A stretch of DNA of 64,000 nucleotides from NCBI GenBank assembly GCA_963834945.1, contig CAWIDT010000012.1, positions 62,001-126,000 of the forward strand, given 5' to 3'. Both the position numbers and the translations under genes were made by a program. The notes under the pieces were generated by a model. That model was not told where the DNA came from. It ran no database searches and saw only the letters and a program-made list of their open reading frames with translations. The DNA is from R-RK-3 sp963834945. Lineage in GTDB: Bacteria > Pseudomonadota > Alphaproteobacteria > Rhizobiales > Rhodomicrobiaceae. How positions within the stretch are numbered: the first letter of the stretch is position 1; each line of letters starts with the position of its first letter. Shown here in pieces: positions 53,094 through 62,003 of this stretch.

Positions 53094-55307
53094 ATGCTCC
53101 GCCCGCTTCATTCGATCCCCGGTCTGATCGCTGCCGTTGTCGTGGCGATTTTGTCGACGACCGGCGCGATCCTCTCGGTCGATCCGGCGCTTGAGCGGTC
53201 CAGGGCGCCGCTTGCAGACGCTCGGATCAGCGTTGCCGATCTCGCGCAAGCGGTGGCCGCGCATTATCCGGGCGTCGAGCGGATCGTCCGCAAGCCCTCG
53301 GGGGCAGTCATCGTTTACGCCTCCGATGCCGATGCGTCGGGTGCGGATCAGGTCAATCCGCTGACGGGGCAAAAGATCGCACCCTATGCGCCGTCCGGCT
53401 TCATCCGCGGGCTGACCAATCTGCACCGTGCTTTGCTGCTGGGCGATGGCGGGCGCGTGGCGGCTGGCCTCGGCGCACTGGCGATGCTGGTGTCGAGCAT
53501 CTCCGGCGCGATGATGCTGGGGGCGCGCATGGGCGGCTGGAGCCGCTTCTTCGGGCGCGTCCGGGGAACGGGCATTCAGCGCCTGCACGCCGAGGCCGGG
53601 CGCTTCGCGGTGGCGGGCCTGTTGCTGTCGGCGCTGACCGGCTGCTATATGTCGCTCGCGACCTTCGGGTTCATCCCAGATGGGATGAAAGCCGAACCCC
53701 CGCAGCCAAAGGCGGTCAATGGAGGCGCGCCCATTGCCGTTGGGCGCTTGCATGCCTTGCTGCCCGTCGATCTTGTCGATCTGCGGGAACTCACATTCCC
53801 CAATCCGGAAGACCGGAGCGATGTATTCACCCTGACCACCGCGCAGGGCACCGGCTATATCGATCAGGCGACCGGCGCGATGCTAGCCTACATGCCTAAC
53901 GGCATCGCGCGCCAGATCTACGAAACGATATTCATGCTGCATACGGGCCAAGGGCTTTGGTGGTTGGCGCTGATCCTTGGCGCGGCCGCGCTCACCGTCC
54001 CCTTGATGGCCATGACCGGGACGGCGATCTGGTGGACGAGGCGCGGAGCCCGGTCGCGTTTCGCAAACAACGTCCGTGCGCAGGCGGCGGACACCGTGAT
54101 ACTTGTCGGCAGCGAAGGCAACAGCACTTGGGGATTCGCCAAGACGCTCCACGATGCCATGACCGCTGCCGGGCACCGTGTTCACACCGCGCCGATGAAC
54201 AGCCTTCGTCCAGTCTACCGCAAGGCTCAGCGGATATTCATCCTGGCTGCGACATATGGCGACGGGTCGTCGCCGGCTTCGGCGAACCAGTTTTTGGCCC
54301 GGCTGGAATCCGTGACATCGGCCCCCAGCTTCCCGGTCGCCATCCTCGGCTTTGGCGATCGGCAATTTCCACGTTTCTGTGAATTCGCCAGGACGGTCGA
54401 GCACGCAATGGCAAGCAAAGGCTGGGTCCAGCTCTTGCCGCTGGGCATGATCGACCGGCAGTCAGCGCAGGAATTCGCTCAGTGGGGTGCCGAGATCGGC
54501 AAACGGATCGGCACGACATTGGCATTAGTGCACGTCCCTGCGTGCCCGCGAAGCGTGCCTTTGACATTGCTCGAACGTTTGGACTATGGCGCGGAAGTCC
54601 AGGCGCCGACGTCTATCCTTCGCTTTGCCAGGCCGAAATCCCGAACGTCGGCTCTGTGGCGCCGTGACCGCGCGGCCATGCCCCGCTTCGAGGTCGGCGA
54701 TCTCGTAGGCATCCTGCCGCCAGGCAGCCCATTGCCGCGGTTCTACTCCCTCGCCTCGTCGTCCAGCGATGGGGTTCTGGAGATCTGCGTGCGAAAGCAC
54801 CCTGGGGGGCTCTGTTCGAGCTTACTGCATTCGCTGCAACCGGGCGAAGCCGTCGATGCCTTTGTTCGAGCCAATCCGGCCTTCCGACCCGCCTCGGGAA
54901 AGGCGCCGATCATCCTGATCGGCGCGGGAACCGGGGTCGGCCCGCTCGCCGGGTTCATCCGCAGCAACCGGAGACGGCGTCCGATGTATCTCTATTTCGG
55001 CGGTCGCGATCCGCGTTCCGATTTCCTTTACAAGGCGGAATTGAAGGGATGGCTGGCCGGCAAGCGCGTCACACGCGTCACCACCGCTTTTTCCCGCATC
55101 ACCGACCACGCCTATGTGCAGAACAGGATCGTGGCCGATGCCGACAGGCTGCGCCGGATGATCAGCCGCGGCGCCCAGATCATGGTCTGCGGCGGGCGGG
55201 AGATGTCGGCGGGCGTGAGGGGCGCGGTTGAAGAGATCATCGAGCCCTTGGGCCTGACGATCACGGCGCTCAAGGCAAAGGGGCAGTATGTTGAAGATGT
55301 CTATTGA
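53094..55307 (+). CDS. PepSY-TM / flavodoxin / NAD(P)H reductase fusion
   Basis: A 737-residue inner-membrane flavoprotein. The N-terminal part is a PepSY-TM unit with four helices (near 9-29, 120-140, 167-187 and 283-305) and periplasmic PepSY loops; candidate haem histidines lie in NLHRALLLGD and LHTGQGLWWL. A cytosolic flavodoxin domain starts near 334 (VILVGSEGNSTWGFAKTLHD). The FAD/NAD(P)-binding reductase follows, with PRFYSLASSS (near 548, FAD) and LIGAGTGVGPLAGFIR (near 608, pyridine nucleotide), ending in an aromatic (DVY). Electrons would run NAD(P)H - FAD - FMN - haem - periplasm. Similar fusions are annotated as sulfite-reductase-type flavoproteins or iron reductases. Its 3' end overlaps apbE by 20 bp. 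Confidence 0.88.
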   Translation: MLRPLHSIPGLIAAVVVAILSTTGAILSVDPALERSRAPLADARISVADLAQAVAAHYPGVERIVRKPSGAVIVYASDADASGADQVNPLTGQKIAPYAPSGFIRGLTNLHRALLLGDGGRVAAGLGALAMLVSSISGAMMLGARMGGWSRFFGRVRGTGIQRLHAEAGRFAVAGLLLSALTGCYMSLATFGFIPDGMKAEPPQPKAVNGGAPIAVGRLHALLPVDLVDLRELTFPNPEDRSDVFTLTTAQGTGYIDQATGAMLAYMPNGIARQIYETIFMLHTGQGLWWLALILGAAALTVPLMAMTGTAIWWTRRGARSRFANNVRAQAADTVILVGSEGNSTWGFAKTLHDAMTAAGHRVHTAPMNSLRPVYRKAQRIFILAATYGDGSSPASANQFLARLESVTSAPSFPVAILGFGDRQFPRFCEFARTVEHAMASKGWVQLLPLGMIDRQSAQEFAQWGAEIGKRIGTTLALVHVPACPRSVPLTLLERLDYGAEVQAPTSILRFARPKSRTSALWRRDRAAMPRFEVGDLVGILPPGSPLPRFYSLASSSSDGVLEICVRKHPGGLCSSLLHSLQPGEAVDAFVRANPAFRPASGKAPIILIGAGTGVGPLAGFIRSNRRRRPMYLYFGGRDPRSDFLYKAELKGWLAGKRVTRVTTAFSRITDHAYVQNRIVADADRLRRMISRGAQIMVCGGREMSAGVRGAVEEIIEPLGLTITALKAKGQYVEDVY

Positions 55308-56271
55308 GATGCAGGAGGCGTCCGCGCCGGTCCGCCACTCGCTGAGCGGGGCCACGATGGGCACCCGCTATTCGGCCGCGTTTTTCGCGCCCGGAAGTGT
55401 CAATGAAGCCGCAATCGGCGCGGCGCTCTTTGCGGCGGTCGATGTGGTGGATCGTCAGATGTCGAGCTGGAAGCCCAATTCAGACCTTTCACGCATCAAC
55501 GCGGCCCCGACTGGCGAATGGGTCAGCGTGCCGCGTGAACTGGCTGCGGTACTGTCCGCGTCGATCCGCATCGGGCGCATGTCTGGTGGTGCGTTCGACA
55601 TCGGCGTGGGCGACCTGGTGAACGCTTGGGGGTTCGGTGCGGATGGCCCAGCCATTGACGCCGCGCGGATTGCCGACTTGGACGGGAAGCCGTGGAAGCC
55701 GGCTGCGGACATCCTTGAGGTCGACGAAGCATTGATGCGCATTCGAAAGGCAGCGCCAATCACCCTCGACCTGTCCGCGATTGCCAAGGGATTTGGCGTT
55801 GACGAGTTGGCGCGTTGCCTCGACGGTTTCGGACTCTCCAGCTACATCGTCGGCATCGACGGCGAGATGCGCGCCTCCGGCTTCAAACCCGGAGGCGTAC
55901 CTTGGTCGGTTGCCGTCGAGCGCCCCGACCGCGACACGCGCCAGGCGCTGGGCGTGGTGGATCTCGCGAACATGGCCATCGCGACATCCGGCGACTACCG
56001 TAACTGGATCGATATTGGCGGGGAGACGGTTTCCCACACAATGGATGCGCGGCGTTCGGCGCCATTGCGCAATCCGATCGCGTCCGTCAGCGTCATGGCC
56101 AGAAGCTGTATGGATGCGGACGCCCTGGCAACCGCGCTGATGGTGCTCGGCGAGCACGACGGACCCGCATTTGCCCGCACGCACGGCCTCGACGCACTCT
56201 TTCTGTTACGGAATGGAGACCGCTTGACGGAGATCGCGGTCGGAAAGTCTGGTTCCTGCGCCGGCGGTTGA
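55288..56271 (+). CDS. apbE: FAD:protein FMN transferase
   Basis: ApbE-type flavin transferase, which moves FMN from FAD onto a Ser or Thr of the target motif. The 327-residue protein has HSLSGATMGTRYSAAFF at the start of the fold, DVVDRQMSSWKPNSDLSRIN, GGAFDIGVGDLVNAWGFG, LDLSAIAKGFGVDELARCL and TSGDYRNW, all family blocks. It has no signal peptide or lipobox, unusual because most ApbE proteins act outside the cytosol. Either the start is elsewhere, export is by another route, or targets are modified before export. ATG 55288 or 55300 are alternatives. The DUF2271 protein of the same operon is its obvious substrate. Confidence 0.9.
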   Translation: MLKMSIEMQEASAPVRHSLSGATMGTRYSAAFFAPGSVNEAAIGAALFAAVDVVDRQMSSWKPNSDLSRINAAPTGEWVSVPRELAAVLSASIRIGRMSGGAFDIGVGDLVNAWGFGADGPAIDAARIADLDGKPWKPAADILEVDEALMRIRKAAPITLDLSAIAKGFGVDELARCLDGFGLSSYIVGIDGEMRASGFKPGGVPWSVAVERPDRDTRQALGVVDLANMAIATSGDYRNWIDIGGETVSHTMDARRSAPLRNPIASVSVMARSCMDADALATALMVLGEHDGPAFARTHGLDALFLLRNGDRLTEIAVGKSGSCAGG

Positions 56272-56378
56272 AGGGCGTCGGCGCCTCAAGCTCTGAAGCT
56301 CGACACAGACGCTGCGAGTAATGCCTGACACCAGTTGCGGTCAGCGAGCGCTTGATGATCCGCCGATGGCCGCATTGG

Positions 56379-56455
56379 GTCTTGGTCGCGTAAAAACGCT
56401 TCGGCTCGGTCTGAGATCGCCGATATTCCGCCAGGCGTCCCGACTTTCGCGCGAC
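56379..56455. repeat. 83-bp palindrome-ended repeat, copy 2 (partial)
   Basis: Starts GTCTTGGTCGCG, then CGCTTCGGC, CGGTCTGAGATCG, CGATATTCCGCCAGGCG and a right arm that stops at CGCGCGAC, lacking the last CAAGAC found in copy 1 (39583-39665). About nine tenths of the aligned bases look identical by eye. It lies between apbE and the IS1182 remnant. Confidence 0.65.
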
Positions 56456-56541
56456 GGCCGCGATATCGCACCCTCCGGCTCGCCTGAGCCGTCTGTGGCA
56501 CTCCGCAGCGGCCGTCGCAAGGCGGGCGAACCCGTCTTCCC

Positions 56542-57973
56542 TCAGCCGCCCATCGCGGCGATGAGCGGCTTGACACCGATGATGTTCATCGCGCGCGTAA
56601 GATTGTAGGCGAGCACGTGCAACGCCATTTCACCCGCGACCTTCGGCAGGCGCTTCATCAGGAAGTGCGTCGCGCCCATGCGCATCTTCAGGGTGCCGAA
56701 GGGGTGCTCGACCGTTTCGCGTCGAAGGCGCATAGCTTGGCGGTTGGAATCGAGGCGCTGCTGTACGGCTTCGAGAATGTGCTCGTGCTCCCACCGGGTG
56801 ACGCGTCGCCACGGCGCCGGTGTGCACCTATGCTTGATCGCGTATGCACCGCACGTACTCGTCCAGTAGCGCCGCAGGTTCAGGCCGTGCTCCACGGCGG
56901 TGAAGCGATAGACGAGCTTTTCGCCGGCCGGGCAGCGATAGACATCCTCGGCGGCAATATAGACAAAGTCCTGCTTGCCGAAACGGCCATCGGCTTTCGC
57001 GCTCTAGGTCATCGGCTTGGGCAATGTCACCACGATGCCGGCCTCATGGCGGGCCAGGATCTCGGGGCTGTTGTCGTAGCCCCGGTCCGCGACGGCTTCG
57101 AGCGCATCTACGCCCGAGCGCCGCCTTGGCCTGCTGGCCCATATTGGCCAGCTGCGCCCGATCCGAGCCGCTATTCGTCACCTCGTGGGCAATGATGAGG
57201 TGGTGCTCGGTATCGACCGCGACCTGCACATTGTAGCCGACGACGCCGGAGCCCCGGCCGCTCGTCGCCATGGACCTCGCATCAGGATCGGTGAGCGAGA
57301 TCTGCTGATCGGGCGAGGCCAGCATCTGCGTCTCATAGGCCTTGAGTTTCTCCATCTCGCCCGCAAGCTTGGTGAGCTTTTCCTTCAGCTGTGCGGTCTT
57401 GGCGGCGAGCGTCTCCGACGGCTCTTGCAGATCGGCCGTGTCGAGCTGCGCCAGATAGCGCGCGACGCTGTCTTCCAACTGCTGCCGTCGCCGCTCGATC
57501 TTGCCACGCGTGAAATTCTTGTCCCGTGTGTTGACCGCCTGAACTTCGAGCCGTCGATCGCCCCGCTCGCTTTCGTTAGCAGGCCGATCTGGCGGCACAG
57601 CTCGACAAAGCGCGCGCAAGTCTTGCGGATGGCGGCGCCATTGTCGCGGCGAAAGTCGGCGATCGTCTTGTCATCGGGCATAAGCCGCTCGAGCAGCCAG
57701 ATGACCTCGAGATTGCGCCCAGCTTCGCGTTCCAGCCGGCGGCTCGATTGTACGCGGTTCAGATATCCGTAAAGGTACGGCTTCAACAGCGGCGCCGGAT
57801 GATAGCCGGGCCGGCCAGTCGCCGCCGGCTCGACGCCCGTGAAGCCCAGTTCGGAGGCCATCGACGAAGGCATCGACCGCCCGGACAGGATTGTCCTCCC
57901 CGATCCAGTCTTCCAGGCATTCCGGCAGCAACGTCGACTGATGACGCTCAGCCCCCTCAATGAACCGCTTCAT
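56542..57973 (-). pseudogene. IS1182-family transposase, multiply frameshifted
   Basis: ATG 57973 opens MKRFIEGAERHQSTLLPECL, then (shifted) FTGVEPAATGRPGYHPAPLL, KPYLYGYLNRVQSSRRLERE and WLLERLMPDDKTIADFRRDN, the hallmark N-terminal half of IS1182/DUF772 transposases. After further shifts come VNTRDKNFTRGKIERRRQQL, GRGSGVVGYNVQVAVDTEHH and LIIAHEVTNSGSDRAQLANM (catalytic core region). The C-terminal block (RRETVEHPFGTLKMRMGATH) ends near 56542. At least four frameshifts and a stop (near 57006) make it dead. It separates operon B from the iorAB genes. Confidence 0.8.
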
Positions 57974-58313
57974 CGACCGCCTCCCAGTATCGATAGGCGG
58001 TTCATATCCAACTCGGCGTTTTCACGCAGCCAGGGTCATGAAGAGCCGAATGCCTTCAGCTGTTGGGCCGGATTAGTCAAATAGCGGACATGTGTTTCGG
58101 TGTGGAATAAGGGCTCTGACTCACATTTGATGATTTTCGATGTCGACGTGGTTGCTGTTTTCCAAGGGGAATCGGCACAATGGCCGCTCACTTGCGTTTA
58201 TCTTCATTAGCGCCGTCCGGATTGATCGTTGAGAGCATCGCGGAAAGCGAGAACGCCGTTTGGTTTCGGCTCGTGCCCGAGTCCGCGGCAGCGCGCGCCT
58301 AGATTGTGTTGGT
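57974..58313. other. Gap between IS1182 remnant and iorB
   Basis: About 340 bp. Short frames only (minus 58121-58333 and others), without motif. It probably holds the outer end of the IS1182 element and the end of the iorB transcript. Confidence 0.4.
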
Positions 58314-60498
58314 CTAAAACGAGCGAAGCTCATCTGTATTGACCGGCAGCTTGCGCAGCCGCTTGCCGGTCAAAGCATGAATGGCATTCACCACGGCAGG
58401 AGCGATGGTCGCAGTGCCAGGCTCGCCAATGCCACCGGGTTCCTCACGGTTTTCGACGAGATGCACCTCGATGGTGGGGGCCTCGTTGATTCGCAGGGCC
58501 AGGTAATTGTCGAAATTGCTCTGCTCGATACGGCCATTCCTTAGCGTGATCTCGCCATAGAGCGCGGCGGTCAGGCCGTAGATGATCCCGCCTTCCATCT
58601 GCGCTTTGATTGTATCGGGGTTGATCATCTGCCCGCAATCGACAGCGCAGACCACCCGGTGAACCCCGACCTGCCCATCCTTGCCGAGCGAGATCTCCGC
58701 GACCTGCGCGATATAGCTGCCGAAGCCGAAAATAACGGCGACACCGCGGGCGCGGCCAGCCGGCAGAGGCTGGCCCCAGCCGGCTTTTTCGGCGGCCAGA
58801 TCGAGCACCGCGCGAGCGCGCGGGGATTTCCCCAAGAGGCTGCGGCGGTACTCGACGGGATCGATCTTCGCCTCCGCCGCCAGTTCATCGATGAACCCCT
58901 CGACCATGAAGGCGTTGTGGGCCACGCCGACGCCGCGCCACCAGCCGGTAGTCAACCCCTCGGGCGGCTCGTGCCGGACGTAGTCGACAAGCAGATTGGG
59001 GAAGCCATACGGTCCGGCCGCGGCTTCGACGGCATCGCCGTCCAATCCATTCTTGAAGGCGGGCGGCGCCCATCTGGCCAGGATCGACGATGCGACCACC
59101 CGGTGATGAAACGCGGTCGGCATGCCCTTTTCGTCGAGCGACGCTCTCAGCAGATCATAGTAATAAGGGCGATAGACGTCGTGCTGGACATCCTCTTCGC
59201 GGGTCCACACGATCTTTAGCGGATAATCCACCTGCTTGGCGAACGCCACCGCCTGGGTGATGCCGTCCACGTCGAGCCGCCGGCCGAAACCGCCGCCGAG
59301 GAGATGATTGTGGAGCCGCACCTTCTCGAGTGGCAGGCCGGTCACGGCCGCCGCAGTCGCCTGGGCACGGCTCTGCACCTGGGTGCCGACCCACACATCG
59401 CAGCCGTCACCGCGCACATAGACCGTGCAATTCATGGGCTCCATGGCGGTGTGCGCGAGGAACGGCATCTCGTAGACGGCCTCAACCTTGCGCGCAGCTG
59501 TCGCAATCACCTTCAGCGCATCGCCTTCGCTTTCGGCCGCCACGCCCTCATGGCTTGACGCGTCCTGCATCTGCCGGCGCAGATCGGCGGTGGAGAAGCT
59601 GGCGTTCGGGCCTTCATCCCAGGTGATCTTCAGCGCCTCCAGCCCCTTCTTGGCGGCGCCCATATGATCGGCGACCACCGCGACGGCGTTGTCGATCTTC
59701 AGGATCTGCACGACGCCCTTGACCGCCTTGGCGGCTGTGTCGTCCACACTCGCCAGTTTGCCGCCGATCACCGGGCACGCCGCGACCGTGGCGATTTTCA
59801 TGCCGGGCACTTTGACATCGATGCCGAACTGGGCGGTGCCGTTGACTTTACCGGCGACGTCGAGACGCTTGGCCGGTGTCCCAATCAGCCTGAAATTCTT
59901 CGCCTCCTTGAGCGGAACATTGGCGGGAAGCGGCAACTTTGCCGCCGCGTCTACGAGTGCGCCGTAGCCCAGCCTGCGGCCGCTCGATGTGTGGATCACC
60001 CACCCTTCTCGGCGTGGCAGGCGGCGGCATCCACGTTCCAGGACCGCGCGGCGGCCTCGATGAGCATGGTGCGCGCGGTCGCGCCGGCAAGGCGGAACGG
60101 CTTCCAGAACGCGCGGATCGAGGTCGAGCCGCCCGTCGCCTGGAAACCGATCAGCGGATTGCCGTAGAGCTCGTCGCTCGGCGGGGAATGCTCGACGCGC
60201 ACTTGCGCGAGATCGATCTCCAGCTCCTCGGCGATCAGCATCGGCATCGAGGTGTAGGTGCCCTGGCCCATTTCGATCTGGGGCATGATCACCGTGACGA
60301 ACCGTCGCGGCCGATGCGGATGAATGCGTTCGGTGCGAAGTCGGCACTCTCGGCGGCTTGCGCCACGTCAAGGCAAGCCGGCATGCTGATGCAAAGCAAG
60401 AGGCCTCCACCGGCGGCAAGTCCCGCTGTCAGCACTGCGCGGCGGCTGACCTTCCCGGCTCCGACGCGGGTCATTTCGGAAAGATAATCTCCAATCAT
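58314..60498 (-). pseudogene. iorB: Molybdenum hydroxylase large subunit (IorB-like), two frameshifts
   Basis: Large subunit of an isoquinoline 1-oxidoreductase-like molybdenum hydroxylase (aldehyde oxidase/xanthine dehydrogenase family). ATG 60498 begins a Tat signal (KVSRRAVLTAGLAAGGGLLL). The frame breaks near 60297 and resumes as VTVIMPQIEMGQGTYTSMPM, and breaks again near 60000 before VIHTSSGRRLGYGALVDAAA. The remainder is open to 58314. It includes NHLLGGGFGRRLDVDG (molybdopterin region), EGLTTGWWRGVGVAHNAFMV and the C-terminal GGIGEPGTATIAPAVVNAIH, with the active-site Glu in GEPG. Each break looks like loss of one base; since 90% of the gene is intact, sequencing error is possible. 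It follows iorA by 4 bp. Confidence 0.8.
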
Positions 60499-60502
60499 GG
60501 GT

Positions 60503-60982
60503 TCACCCCCTCTGGACGGGCGTTTCGGAGGACGCGGCCGCGTGCTTGATCGCTTCGCGGATACGGACATAGGTGCCGCAACGGCAGATATTGCCGGCCA
60601 TCGCGTCATCGATATCCGCATCGCTTGGATTGGGATTGGCGGCCAAGAGCGCCGATGCCGACATGATCTGACCGGACTGACAATAGCCGCATTGCACGAC
60701 TTCGAGGTCGAGCCAGGCCTTCTGGATTTTTGCCCCGGCCGATGTCGCGCCGATCGCCTCGATGGTGGTGATCTTGGACTCGCCGATACTGTCGATCGGG
60801 GTGATGCAGGAGCGGATCGCCTGGCCGTCGACCTGCACGGTACAGGCGCCGCATTGCGCGATGCCACAGCCGAATTTCGTTCCGGTCATGCCGAGAATGT
60901 CGCGCAGCGCCCAGAGCAGCGGCGTATCGCTATCCGCATCGATGCTGTGCGTCATCCCGTTAATATCGAGGGAAATCGTCAT
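60503..60982 (-). CDS. iorA: Molybdenum hydroxylase [2Fe-2S] subunit (IorA-like)
   Basis: Small iron-sulfur subunit, 159 residues, of the IorAB-type molybdenum hydroxylase. It has both clusters of the family: a plant-ferredoxin-like site (GTKFGCGIAQCGACTVQVDG...RSC) and a helical site (VVQCGYCQSGQIMSASALLA...NICRCGTY). It passes electrons from the molybdenum centre to an external acceptor, probably a cytochrome, because no FAD subunit is encoded nearby. AAGGAG lies 5 bases before ATG 60982. First gene of the pair; iorB follows. Confidence 0.92.
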   Translation of the reverse strand: MTISLDINGMTHSIDADSDTPLLWALRDILGMTGTKFGCGIAQCGACTVQVDGQAIRSCITPIDSIGESKITTIEAIGATSAGAKIQKAWLDLEVVQCGYCQSGQIMSASALLAANPNPSDADIDDAMAGNICRCGTYVRIREAIKHAAASSETPVQRG

Positions 60983-61179
60983 GGATTGCTCCTTCGCTCG
61001 GTGGAGACAAGATTACGTCTGGCGCGAGCCGCAGCCTTGCAGGTGCAAGACCGCAGCCCGCGTCAGACTATTTCAGCGTCGAGAAGCTTGTGGGCTTGAG
61101 CATCTGGTTGCTGATGCTGACCGGGCCAGAAGCTTGGGCAGCTGCCCCGGAACCGGCTGATACACCCGCAATTCATAGA

Positions 61180-61950
61180 TCATCGGACCTCCATCCGGCC
61201 ATCGCCACTCAATTTCAAGCCCTTGGCGGCCTCTTCGATCAAAGCAGCCACCTCGCTCGGGTGCGAGAGGAAGATGGCGTGGCTGCCGGGCAGCTCGATG
61301 GTTTTCGACCTTGCCCGCTTGCTCATAAACCGCTCGAGATCCGGATTGATCATGCGATCGCCTGTCGCGACGACGGCATAGCTCGGCTTGTCCTTCCAGG
61401 GCGCGACAGTCGTCTTCGCATCGAAAATTTCGGCCGCCGTCGGCACCTGCGAGATCGCCATGAACCGTGTCAGCGGCTTTGGCAGGTCCGCGGCGAAGTC
61501 CTCCGGGAACTGCTTGGGGTCGACCGCGACAAAACCGTCGCCAACCGGGCCGACGGCCTTACTCGCCGGCGGCATCTTGCTCTGCAAGCCCCCGGGGGTC
61601 TCGCCGACATCGGGTTGGAAGGCCGCGATATAGACCAGCGCCTTTGCGTTCGGATGCGCGCCCGCCTCGGTGATGATCATGCCGCCATAGCTATGGCCAA
61701 CCAGCACGCAAGGGCCGGCTTTATCGAGAGAGCGCTTGGCGGCGGCCACGTCGGCCGCGAAACTCGTCTCGGGCTCCTGCACGACATCGACCGTATAGCC
61801 GTGATCGAGGAGGATATCGGCGACGGGTTTCCATCCTGAACCATCGGCGAAAGCGCCGTGGACCAGGACCACAGATTTGACCTCTGCCTGAGTGGGTGCT
61901 GACATAGCGAGCAATACTCCTGTTACCAAACCAAGAACCGAGAATTTCAT
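61180..61950 (-). CDS. Exported alpha/beta hydrolase
   Basis: A 256-residue periplasmic hydrolase. The signal peptide MKFSVLGLVTGVLLAMSAPT (cleavage near TQA-EV) is followed by an alpha/beta fold with SVVLVHGAFADGSGWKPVAD (oxyanion strand), GPCVLVGHSYGGMIITEAGA (nucleophile Ser), ATGDRMINPDLERFM (acid) and LPGSHAIFLSHPSEVAAL (catalytic His). This is the SalE/esterase-like group often found near oxidoreductases. ATG 61950 is used because GAGGAG lies upstream and the signal peptide begins there; the frame extends to 61998. It forms a codirectional run with the epoxide-hydrolase-like and thioredoxin-like genes upstream. Confidence 0.85.
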   Translation of the reverse strand: MKFSVLGLVTGVLLAMSAPTQAEVKSVVLVHGAFADGSGWKPVADILLDHGYTVDVVQEPETSFAADVAAAKRSLDKAGPCVLVGHSYGGMIITEAGAHPNAKALVYIAAFQPDVGETPGGLQSKMPPASKAVGPVGDGFVAVDPKQFPEDFAADLPKPLTRFMAISQVPTAAEIFDAKTTVAPWKDKPSYAVVATGDRMINPDLERFMSKRARSKTIELPGSHAIFLSHPSEVAALIEEAAKGLKLSGDGRMEVR

Positions 61951-62003
61951 GTCTTTGTCTCCTCTTATGCGTGACGAATGCGTCGCGCGGCGCGTCACCG
62001 CGA

